DNA of 64,000 nt from JAGWRA01 sp963711505 (GTDB lineage Bacteria; Acidobacteriota; Vicinamibacteria; Vicinamibacterales; CAVVIG01). Both the position numbers and the translations under genes were made by a program. The stretch is from assembly GCA_963711505.1 (NCBI GenBank), contig CAVQEJ010000001.1, positions 558,001 to 622,000 on the forward strand, written 5' to 3'. The notes beneath the pieces are model-generated. The model had not been told where the DNA came from. It made no database searches and saw only the letters and a list, made by a program, of their open reading frames with translations. Of this stretch, positions 48,889 through 57,852 are shown in pieces; positions within the stretch are counted from its first letter, which is position 1, and every line of letters begins with the position of its first letter.

Positions 48889-51800
48889 GTGTCACGACGA
48901 GTCCTGTTCGTATTGGCGACCCTCCTTGCCATTCAGGCGTGGATCGCGGCGCCGGCGGAAGCCGTCAAGTGCGGCGACGCCGGTCAGGTCGCCTGCATCA
49001 ACACGGACCTCACCTACGCCACGCCGTACCACGGCTGCAACACGGACAGGCTCAACAACCGCCTGAACATCTGCGGCGCGTGCGGTGGGGTCGGGCAGCC
49101 GACGTGCGACTTCGGCAACACCTGCGACGTGGGGAGCGAGAACGTCTTCGGCATCTGCACCTACCGGGGCCATTCCGACGAACCGACGACGGGCGTCTCG
49201 GTGATGCCGACGCTGGTGCAGCCGGCCACCGGCCCCGTCCGCGGCATTGCGGACGTGCACACGCACATGTTCTCGAATCTCGGCTTCGGCGGGATTCTGT
49301 TCTGGGGAGCGCCGTACCATCCGGGCGGCATCGACGAGGCGCTGCCGTGGTGTGACTATTCCTGGAAGTACCCGACGACGATCGCGTACAGCGGAGCGCC
49401 GGGCCCGCAGGTGCCGTTCCTCGGTTACGAGATCCACGGCCCGAAGAGCCTCCAGGCGATCGACGACCCGATCAGCCTCGGCCTCGAAGAGGGCCAGCAC
49501 GCCGTGGACGGCACCGGCAACTTCAGCGGCTGGCCGACCTACCTGACGATGACCCACCAGCAGATGTACTACAAGTGGGTGGAACGGGCCTACCTCGGGG
49601 GGATCCGCCTGATGGTGGTGCACGCCCTGTCGAGCGAGGCGCTGTGCAGCGCCGGCAAGCGCCGGACCGACTTCACCTGCAACGACATGGACGCGGTGGA
49701 CAAGCAGATCCAGGCGGCCAAGGATCTCGAGACGGCCATCGACAAGATGGACGACGGCAAGGTGAACCACAGCGGCTGGTACCAGATCGCGTACACGCCG
49801 ACGCAGGCGCGGGAGCTGATCCGCAACGGCAAGATGGCCGTGGTGCTGGGGATCGAAGTCGATTCACTCTTCAACTGCAAGTACGGCCAGCCCTGCACGA
49901 CCGATCACATCAAGAGCCAGTTGAAGAAATACTACGACCTCGGCGTCCGCCACGTGTTTCCGATCCACCAGTACGACAATGCGTTCGGCGGAGCGGCGAT
50001 CTTCAACGACATCCTGAACTCCGGCAACCGTGTCATCTCCGGTCACCATTTCGAGGTCCGCGACTGCTCGGCGGAGGGGTACACCTACAACGTGCACACC
50101 AACCTGCCGACCGACTTCCTCGCCTGGGTCCTCCACGGCGCCGACTTTCCCAGTCAGACGTACTACGATCAGTTCGCGGCCGACTGCAATGCGCTGGGGC
50201 TGAGCGAGACGGGCACGGCGCTCATCAACGCGATGATGGACGACGGCTTCATCATCGACGTGGACCACATGTCGCGGCTCATGCTCGACGAGGCGCTGAT
50301 GATCGCCCAGTCGCGCCACTACCCCATGGTGTCCGGTCACTCGAACCTGCGCGGCGGTCAGGGCGGCTCGGAGTTCTCGCTGACCGACGGGCAGATGGCC
50401 ATCCTGAAGCAGGTCGGCGGCATGGTCACCGCCATCAGCCCCAAGGGGACGTGCGGCACCTCGGCCGACTTCGCCTACCACTACCTGCACGCGGTGCAGG
50501 GGATGGAGGCCTCGCCCGGCGACCCGTACGCGGCGGTTGCGTTCTCGACGGACATGAACGGCTTCGCCGGCGCGACCGGCCCGCGTTTCGGCAATCCGGA
50601 TTGTCCGGGCAAGGCCGGCACCGAGCTGCAGTACCCCTTCCAGGGCATCATGGGGGGGACGTTCAACAAGCAGGTGACCGGCGGGCGCACCTTCGACTTC
50701 AACTACGATGGCATGGCGCAGTACGGCCTGATCGCGGACTTCTTCGCCGACCTGAAGAACACCGGTCTGACCGACGACCAGCTCCAGCCGCTGCTCAATT
50801 CGGCCGAGAGCTACATCCGGCTCTGGGAGCGTGTGAACCCGAACGCCTCGGAGCTGACCGTGGAGCCGGTGCTCAGCGGCAACCTCGGCTCCAACGGCTA
50901 CTACACGTCGAAAGTGCACCTCAGCTGGCAGGTCTCGGGCACGCCGGGCGTCGACGTGGAGCTCTCCGACGGCTGTCAGGATCAGGACATCACGCAGGAT
51001 ACGCAGGGGAAGACGTTCACCTGCAACGCCGACGCCTATTTCTCTCTCCCGGGCCACTCGCACATCGTCCTCGGTTCGGCCCAGAAGTCCGTGACGATCA
51101 AGCGCGACACGACCCCGCCGACGATCACCTGGGGGGCTGCGTCGCCCGCCGCCAACGCCAACGGCTGGCACAACACCAACGTCTCGCTGGCCTTCACGCT
51201 GAACGACGCGGGCTCTGGCGTGGCCAGCGGACACACGGCAAGCCCGCTGGTGTTCACGACCGAAGGCACGGGGCGGACCGCGACGGTCACCGCCACCGAC
51301 TTTGCCGGCAACACGGCCATCTTCCGGTCGCCCGCCGTCAATATCGACAAGACCGCGCCGGCGATTTCGTTCGTGAGCCGCGTGCCGGCGGCCAACGGGG
51401 CCGGCTGGAACCGCACCAACCCCACGGTGACCTGGCAGTGCACCGACGCGCTCTCCGGTGCCGCCGCGGCGCAGGTCAGTCAGACGCTGACCACGGAAGG
51501 GGCGGGGCAGTCGCTGACCGGGCGATGCGCCGACCTGGCCGGCAACACCGCCTACGACACGCGCGCGGGTTTCAACGTCGACAAGACACCGCCGACGCTC
51601 AACTGGGCGGCGGCGGCGCCTGCCGCCAACGCGGCCGGCTGGCACAATACCGACGTGGCGTTGCCGTTCGCCGCGGCCGATGCGCTCTCGGGAGTGGCCG
51701 GCACGTCTCACGCGAGCCCGCTGACGTTCGCGGCCGAAGGCCGGGGCGTCACGCAGACGATCACCGTCACCGACGTGGCCGGTAACACCGCCACCTTCAC

Positions 51801-53232
51801 GTCACCCGCGGTCAACATCGACAAGACGGCGCCGGCGATCGCGTTCGTGAGCCATCTGCCGGCGGCCAACGCGGCCGGCTGGAACCGCGAAGCGCCCACG
51901 CTGACGTGGCAATGCACGGACGGACTCTCGGGTTCCGCCGCCGCGCAGGTGAGTCGAATCCTGACCACGGAGGGTGCGGGGCAGTCGCTGACCGGTCAGT
52001 GCACGGACCTGGCCGGCAATGCGGCCTCCGACACGCGCGCGGGCCTGAACTTCGACAAGACACCGCCCACGCTGGACTGGGCGGCCGCGTCGCCCGTCGC
52101 CAACGCCAACGGCTGGCACAACACCAACGTGGCGCTGGCGTTCACGCCGGCCGACACGCTGTCGGGCGTCGCCAGCACATCCCAGGCGAGCCCCCTCGTG
52201 CTCACGACGGAAGGGACGGCCGTGACCGGGATGGTGAGCGTCACTGACGTCGCCGGCAACACGGCCACCTTCACCTCGTCTCCGGTCCGGATCGACAAGA
52301 CGGATCCGGCGATCGCGTTCGTGAGCCATCTGCCGGCGGTCAACGCGGCCGGCTGGAACCGCGAAGATCCGACGTTGACGTGGCAGTGCACCGACGGACT
52401 CTCCGGCCCCACCGCCGCGCAGGTGAGCCGGACGCTGACGACCGAGGGGACAGGGCAGTCGCTGACCGGGCAGTGCACGGACCTGGCCGGCAACGCGGTC
52501 TCCGATACGCGCACGGGCCTGAATCTCGACAAGACGCTGCCGACGCTCACGTGGGCGGCGGCTGTGCCAGCCGCCAACGCGAATGGCTGGCACAACACCG
52601 ACGTCACGCTGGCGTTCACGCCGGCCGACGCGCTCTCGGGTGTGGCGGGCACCTCGCAGCCGAGCCCCCTGGTGCTCACCACCGAAGGCGCGGCAGTGAC
52701 CGGCGTGGTGAGCGTCACCGACGTGGCCGGCAACACGGCGACCTTCACGTCGCCGTTCGCACGTATCGACAAGACGCCGCCGCTCGTCTCCTGCACGGCT
52801 GACAAGCCGGTGCTGTGGCCGCCGAACAACAAGCTGGTGCCGGTCAGCGTCGACCTGAGCCTTTCAGACGCGTTGTCGGGTGGCGTGACCTACGTGATGA
52901 ACGAGGCCACGAGCAGCGAGCGGGACGCAAGGCGCGACATCGTCGGCTTCACGGTGCCGGGCACGGCCCTGAGCGGCGCGTTGCGCGCGGAACGGAGCGG
53001 CCGCGGCACCGGTCTCGTCTACACGCTCGGCTACCAGGGAACGGACCTCGCCGGGAACAGCGCCACCTGCTCGACCGTCGTCATCGTTCCGCACGACCGG
53101 GACGAGAAGAAGGACGAGAAGAAGGGCGAGGAGAGGGGCGAGGAAAAGGGCGGGAAGAAGCACGAGGAAAAGGGCGTCAAGGGGCGCGAGGACAAGGGCG
53201 GGAAGAAGCGCGAGGAGAAGGGCGGGCAGTAG
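48889..53232 (+). CDS. Secreted M19-family dipeptidase with Ig-like repeats and Lys/Glu/Gly tail
   Basis: 1,447 residues from GTG 48889, with AGAGGAG overlapping the previous stop. After a signal peptide comes a Cys-rich segment (eight Cys in about 70 residues, e.g. CGACGGVGQPTC). The peptidase domain (about 115-720) has renal-dipeptidase marks: DVHTH near 121, VVLGIEVDSLFNC, YYDLGVRHVFPIHQYDN, DVDHMSRLMLDEAL near 455 and SGHSNLRGG near 481. From 740 on, seven Ig-like modules alternate between two types, then a longer module (VLWPPNNKLVPVSV) and a tail from about 1,402 (DEKKDEKKGEERGEEKGGKK). Family members use two zinc ions to cleave dipeptides. It is intact at this length in a region where neighbours are frameshifted. 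Confidence 0.88.
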   Translation: MSRRVLFVLATLLAIQAWIAAPAEAVKCGDAGQVACINTDLTYATPYHGCNTDRLNNRLNICGACGGVGQPTCDFGNTCDVGSENVFGICTYRGHSDEPTTGVSVMPTLVQPATGPVRGIADVHTHMFSNLGFGGILFWGAPYHPGGIDEALPWCDYSWKYPTTIAYSGAPGPQVPFLGYEIHGPKSLQAIDDPISLGLEEGQHAVDGTGNFSGWPTYLTMTHQQMYYKWVERAYLGGIRLMVVHALSSEALCSAGKRRTDFTCNDMDAVDKQIQAAKDLETAIDKMDDGKVNHSGWYQIAYTPTQARELIRNGKMAVVLGIEVDSLFNCKYGQPCTTDHIKSQLKKYYDLGVRHVFPIHQYDNAFGGAAIFNDILNSGNRVISGHHFEVRDCSAEGYTYNVHTNLPTDFLAWVLHGADFPSQTYYDQFAADCNALGLSETGTALINAMMDDGFIIDVDHMSRLMLDEALMIAQSRHYPMVSGHSNLRGGQGGSEFSLTDGQMAILKQVGGMVTAISPKGTCGTSADFAYHYLHAVQGMEASPGDPYAAVAFSTDMNGFAGATGPRFGNPDCPGKAGTELQYPFQGIMGGTFNKQVTGGRTFDFNYDGMAQYGLIADFFADLKNTGLTDDQLQPLLNSAESYIRLWERVNPNASELTVEPVLSGNLGSNGYYTSKVHLSWQVSGTPGVDVELSDGCQDQDITQDTQGKTFTCNADAYFSLPGHSHIVLGSAQKSVTIKRDTTPPTITWGAASPAANANGWHNTNVSLAFTLNDAGSGVASGHTASPLVFTTEGTGRTATVTATDFAGNTAIFRSPAVNIDKTAPAISFVSRVPAANGAGWNRTNPTVTWQCTDALSGAAAAQVSQTLTTEGAGQSLTGRCADLAGNTAYDTRAGFNVDKTPPTLNWAAAAPAANAAGWHNTDVALPFAAADALSGVAGTSHASPLTFAAEGRGVTQTITVTDVAGNTATFTSPAVNIDKTAPAIAFVSHLPAANAAGWNREAPTLTWQCTDGLSGSAAAQVSRILTTEGAGQSLTGQCTDLAGNAASDTRAGLNFDKTPPTLDWAAASPVANANGWHNTNVALAFTPADTLSGVASTSQASPLVLTTEGTAVTGMVSVTDVAGNTATFTSSPVRIDKTDPAIAFVSHLPAVNAAGWNREDPTLTWQCTDGLSGPTAAQVSRTLTTEGTGQSLTGQCTDLAGNAVSDTRTGLNLDKTLPTLTWAAAVPAANANGWHNTDVTLAFTPADALSGVAGTSQPSPLVLTTEGAAVTGVVSVTDVAGNTATFTSPFARIDKTPPLVSCTADKPVLWPPNNKLVPVSVDLSLSDALSGGVTYVMNEATSSERDARRDIVGFTVPGTALSGALRAERSGRGTGLVYTLGYQGTDLAGNSATCSTVVIVPHDRDEKKDEKKGEERGEEKGGKKHEEKGVKGREDKGGKKREEKGGQ
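51106..52767 (+). repeat. 474-bp A-B repeat, 3.5 copies, in the M19 gene
   Basis: Module starts at 51106, 51346, 51580, 51820, 52054, 52294, 52528, then 52768: alternating 240 and 234 bases. A modules contain NGWHNTNVALAFT; B modules contain GWNREAPTLTWQCTDGLSG with two Cys. High DNA identity suggests recent expansion as a two-module unit. Confidence 0.9.
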
Positions 53233-53254
53233 AAGCTCGCAGGCAGTCGCCCGC

Positions 53255-56200
53255 CTACTGTCCCTTCGGCGCCGGAATGATCGCGGCGCGAATGAGGTGG
53301 TCGAGTTTCGGGAACTCGCGGTCCAGGTAGGCGTTGCCGCCTTCGACGATCTTCCCCTGGCGGTGCTGGCGGACGCCGCTGCCGGATCGCTCGCCGTAGC
53401 CGGAATACAGGCTGTCGAGCACCTTCATGCCGTCGATCACCTGCCCGAAGATCGCGAACGGGTCCTTGTCGTTGCGGGTGTTGTCGCGCAGGTTCACGTA
53501 GATCTGCGTGTTCGACGTGCCGGGCACGACGTCGCGCGCGAACGCGAACGTGCCCCGCACGTTGCTCCCGTACTTGGGGTCGTCCTTGAACTGCGCGTGC
53601 AGCCACGCCTGGTTCACGGCCGGATCGCCGTTCAGCCCCCACTGCACGATGTAGTCCGGGATCCACCCGATGGAAGCGCACGTCGTCGTAGTAGCCGAGC
53701 CGGATCAGGTTGTAGAACCGGTCCGATCCGTTCGGCGCGTGTGCGCGCACGCACTTCACGACGAAGTCACCCTTCGTGGTCTCGAAGCGCGCGTACCAGA
53801 CGGCCGGTGACGGGCGGCTCCACTCCGGGTTCGACGGGTCGAGCAGGCGGGCTCTGCCGGTCTGCGCCGGTGCGGCGACCGGTGCCGCCTGCGCCGACTG
53901 CGCGGCGATCCCGTCGTAGACGGCCTTCGCCCGCTCGATCTCCGCGTGGAAGCGCTCCCGCTCCTCAGGCGTCCGCCAATCGGAATTCCGGACCTTCTGC
54001 CACGTCGCCTCGACGGTCTGCGACAGGAAGCGCGCATCCGCCGCCGAGCGCCACGGCTTGCCGCCGCGCACGATGTAGACCGGGCTCGTCTGCGCGAACG
54101 CGTAGCTGTCGGAGATGTAGCGCGACGAGGGGCCGTTCACTCTCGCGGCTACCCACCCGCCCTGGGGCACCGGCACGTCACCGTTGAACGAGAGGGTCGA
54201 GCGAGTCCCGGGCCATCGTGACGGTGCGCACGTCGACGCCGTTCACGACGATGACGAGGCTGTGCATCGGCGCGATCGAGACAGCCTTCGCCTCCACGTG
54301 AACGGTCTTCGGCCCGTTGGCGGCGACATCGATCTGATCGCCAGGCTCGTGGCCGGCGACGTCCAGGAAGACGATCGGTCCGGTCGACCCGAAGGTGTGC
54401 TCCTTGCGGATGCCGTCCAGCCAGCTCGTCTCCGAGAGCTTGCCGTGGATGTGCACGTACGTCCGGTCGGCGCCTGGAGGCGGATCGCGCCAGACGTCGG
54501 AGAAGTTGTCGGTCCCGCCGGTGGCGGGCAGGTGGAATCCGCAGTTCAGCAGCCGGTAGTAGATCGCCGTCGAGCGGGTCTCGTCGGACCAGAGAGAGGC
54601 CACGTCGTAGAAGTCGCCGAGGCCGAGCGCCGCGTCCGTCGGGATGAGCGTCGATCCGGCGCCCTGAGGTGTGTCGACAGGACCGAGATAGGGGTGCGGG
54701 AAGCCGGCGATGCCGCCCTGCTCCCGGGCCCCCCGAAGATACGGAGAATCGAGCGTCGGCTGGGCGTACGGCGTGTCGGGGTTGCCGGCCGTCAGCGGAA
54801 GGACGAAGTGCTGGATGTCCAGCATGGAGATGTGTCCGAGCGATCCCCGGAACTCTTCGCCGTACTGGAGGATGTAATCGGGCGTCGAGAGCGGGCTCGG
54901 CTTGCCGGTGAGGTCGTCCCAGCGACCCATGAGCCTCGTCGCGTCCATGTGGACGAGGGCGTTGGTCACGTGCAGGTCGGCGGCCTCGAGCTCGTGGAAG
55001 AACCACTCGTGCGAGAGCCCGAAGCGGCCCTGGTGCAGATCGTGGATGTGCGTGTCGCCGGAGTACCACCCCATCGCGGGGAGGTCGACCAGGCGGTCGA
55101 GGTGGATGCTGGCCGTGACCGTGTCGCCGGCACGGACATCGACCTTCACGGTGTGCGGCCGGTATTCCCAGCCACGCATCGCCTCGATCGACGCGGTTCC
55201 GGTGGGCAGCTCGACCTCGTCCGTGCCCATCGTCTGGAAGTAGTGCGTCTCGGTCGAGGAGATGACCCGATGGAAGCCTCCGTCGGGCGCGTAGGAACGT
55301 CCGTCGCTGGCCAGGAGCATGATGCGGGCCGGCATGACCTTGCCGTCCGGGCCGGTCACCTGGATGCGAACATGCCCGGTGGGGACACGCGAGCGGCGGC
55401 TCGTGATCGGCACGGCCCGCCACGACGGGAACGGCCCGCCACCGATGTCGGCCGTGTAGAGCACCATCGGGCCGGAGCGGCTGGATACGAACGCGAAATG
55501 CGTGCCGTCCGGGCTGGGCGTGGGCGAGAGCTCGCGGTGGTCCGGGGCGTAGTCGTTCGTCAGGACCACCGCGTTCCCGCCGTCGGCCGGGACCATGGCC
55601 ACGTCGTACGAGCCCGCCATCCGGTCGGTGATGATAGAGGAACGCCTTGCCGTCCGGCGTCCAGGACGGCTTCATCCGGTACTCGCTCTCTTCGTAGTGC
55701 ACCAGGCGTGGCTCGCCGTCCGGGAGGTCCTTCAGCCAGATGCCTCCGCTCCCGAGTCTCCCGTGCACCGGAGCCACGTAGGCGAGCTGCTTGCCGTCCG
55801 GGGATACTGCAGGCTGGATGCCAGGCACGACGAGCGTCTCGTGCCCGGTGGCCAGATCGTGCCGGTAGATCGCGAACCCGCGCTGGCGCGAGCTGGAGAA
55901 GTAGAGGCTCCGGCCGTCGCGGCTCCACTCGGGCTCGATATCGATCGCCGGGTCGCTCGTGATCCGTTGGACCTGGCCGCCGTCCGCGCTGACCACACCG
56001 ATGTCCAGGTTGCCGTCGCCGCGGTCCATCGACAGGGCGATGCGGCTCCGTCAGGGCTCCACGCGGGCTCGAAATGATAGGCCGGTCCCTCCGTCAGCGC
56101 GACGGCTTCGCCGCCGGCCGCGGGGACCTTCCAGATGTCTCCCCGCATGGAGAAGGCGATCCAGCGCCCGTCCGGGCTCCATGCCGGGTCCATCGGTCCG

Positions 56201-56334
56201 GTCGTGACCGGCGGGAGAAGGTGGCGCTCGACCCGGTCCGACTGCCCGTACCGGTTGGGGTCGGCCCTGAGCAGGGAGGTCGAGAGTGCGGCGAAGACCA
56301 GAGCGATCACGAGCGCGCGACGGTTGAGCTTCAT
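53255..56334 (-). CDS. Fusion: TolB propeller, CehA-type metallohydrolase and C-terminal cyclophilin (four frameshifts)
   Basis: About 1,026 residues from ATG 56334 behind AGGA, with a signal peptide (LNRRALVIALVFAALSTSLL). Residues about 30-300 are a TolB-like propeller (WSPDGRWIAFSMRG, WSRDGRSLYFSSSRQ). The middle is a PHP-like hydrolase of the CehA/McbA type: GWYSGDTHIHDLHQGRFGLS, THVT-type and GGTDNFSDVWRD metal-site regions, ending GGWVAARVNGPSSRYISDSY and FAQTSPVYIV. In the same open frame a linker AQAAPVAAPAQTG leads to a peptidyl-prolyl isomerase: YARFETTKGDFVVKCVRAHA, YDDVRFHRV, GTFAFARDVVPGTSNTQIYV, FAIFGQVIDGMKVLDSL. Frame changes near 56055, 55635, 54190 and 53672. The fusion itself is not at a break. 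Confidence 0.75.
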
Positions 56335-56356
56335 GGCTTCGTTCCTGGTTCGTTGC

Positions 56357-56362
56357 ATTGTA
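56357..56362 (-). promoter_or_regulatory. Candidate -10 TACAAT for the CehA fusion gene
   Basis: TACAAT on the minus strand predicts a start near 56350 and a 16-base leader carrying the SD AGGA. No clear -35. Confidence 0.4.
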
Positions 56363-56390
56363 TCCGCGATGAGCGAGATACTTCTTTCGT

Positions 56391-56433
56391 CAATTCTTCA
56401 ATTCTTCAATTCGTAATTCTCAATTCTCAATTC
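56391..56433. repeat. CAATTCT array directly upstream of the P450 start
   Basis: CAATTC occurs at 56391, 56399, 56407, 56421 and 56428, with TAATTC at 56414: period 8, 8, 7, 7, 7. The last unit ends three bases before the P450 ATG, which has no SD. Confidence 0.8.
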
Positions 56434-56436
56434 CCC

Positions 56437-57772
56437 ATGTCCCTCCCCCTTCCCCCTGGTCCACGCGGTCACTTCCTGATCGGCAGCCTGCCGGAATTCA
56501 AGGCCGACATGCTCGGGTTCTTCACCGGGCTGGCGCGCGACCACGGCGGACTGGTCGGCTTCCGGCTGCTGCACATCCCGTGTCTGCTCGTCAACGATCC
56601 GGCGCTGATCGAGGAGCTCCTCGTGCGGAACGAGGCGCGGCTCAGCAAGTCGTGGGACGTCCGCAAGCTGAGCGCGATGCTCGGACGCGGGCTGCTGACA
56701 GCCGAGGGAGAGACGTGGAAGCGGGAGCGCCGGCTGATCCAGCCGGCTTTCCATCCGGAGCGGATCCGCCATTACGCGGGCATCATGGTCGACGAAGCCG
56801 AGCGGCTGGCCGGCAGGTGGCGCGACGGCGAGACGCGCGACATCCACGTCGACATGATGCGCGTCACGCTCGACATCGTGGCACGCGCGCTGTTCGGCGA
56901 GAGCGTGGAAGCGGAGTCGCAGGTCATCGCCGACGCGCTCGACGCCTTCATGCACTGGTTCGAGCAGCTGCTCACCGGCTGGCTGCCGCTGCCGCTGGCC
57001 GTGCCGACGCCGGCGAACCGCCGGGTACGGCGAGAACTGCGCCGCCTCGACGCCGTCATCCTGGCACTCATCGCGAAGCGGCATCGCGAGGGGACGGCGG
57101 GGCGGGCCGATCTGCTGTCGTGGCTGCTCGAGGCGCGCGACGAGCGCGGCGACGGGATTCAGCGACCGGCAGGTGCGCGACGAGGTGGCCACCTTCATGC
57201 TGGCCGGCCACGAAACGACGGCGCTGGCGCTGTCGTGGACGCTGATGCTGCTGGCGCAGCACCCGGAGGCCGAGGCGCGGCTGCACGCGGAGCTCGCCCA
57301 GGCGCTCGGCGGCCGGACGCCTGGCTACGAGGATTACGCGCGGCTGCCGTACACGCGGCAGGTGGTGCAGGAGTCGATGCGCCTGTATCCGCCGGCGTGG
57401 GGGCTGGGGCGCGAAACACTCGAGGAGCTGACGCTCGGCGGCTGGCGCATCCCGCGCGGCACGCAGGTGATGCCGATCCAGTGGGTCACCCACCGCGACG
57501 CGCGGTTCTTCCCGGAGCCGGATCGCTTCCTGCCGGAGCGGTGGGCGCCCGAGGCGGAGGCCCGCATCCCGAAATTCGCCTACTTCCCGTTCGGCGCGGG
57601 ACCGCGGTCCTGCATCGGCAGCGGCTTCGCCATGGTGGAGGCGGTGCTGCTGCTGGCCGTCTTCGCGCAGCGCGCCCGCTTCGCGCTGGTGGAGCCGCAG
57701 ACTATCGAACTGCAGCCAGCCGTGACGCTGCGGCCGAGGCAGGGGATAAGGGTGAGGGTTCGGAAGAATTGA
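56437..57772 (+). CDS. Cytochrome P450 (one frameshift)
   Basis: About 445 residues from ATG 56437 (MSLPLPPGPRGHFLIGSLPE). A heme-thiolate monooxygenase, soluble or loosely membrane bound. All P450 motifs are present: I-helix FMLAGHETTALALSWT, K-helix ESMRLYPPAWG (ExxR), PERF-like DRFLPERW and the heme-binding FGAGPRSCIG with its Cys ligand. The frame changes near 57158, just before the I-helix. The pattern resembles bacterial fatty-acid or terpenoid hydroxylases of the CYP110 type; substrate unknown and no ferredoxin partner is nearby. Both ends of the gene abut heptamer arrays; the stop TGA and the final bases overlap the downstream array. Confidence 0.88.
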
Positions 57773-57852
57773 GAATCGAGAATGAAGAATTGTGAAACAG
57801 GGGATCCATGCCCCGGTCTTTCTCCATTCTCAATTCTGAATTCTCAATTCAT
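57771..57852. repeat. Facing heptamer arrays between convergent genes (GAGAATT type)
   Basis: Left arm GAGAATC, GAGAATG, AAGAATT, GTGAAAC (57771-57798); right arm CATTCTC, AATTCTG, AATTCTC, AATTCAT (57825-57852). The arms are largely complementary around a GGGG-N7-CCCC core. The arrays touch both stop codons (57770-57772 and 57849-57851), so the element is exactly the intergenic region and may end both transcripts. Confidence 0.85.

Noticed and set aside
49864..51711. A 615-codon minus-strand frame opposite the M19 gene
   Set aside because: Antisense to an intact gene with conserved catalytic motifs; no SD or recognisable domain.
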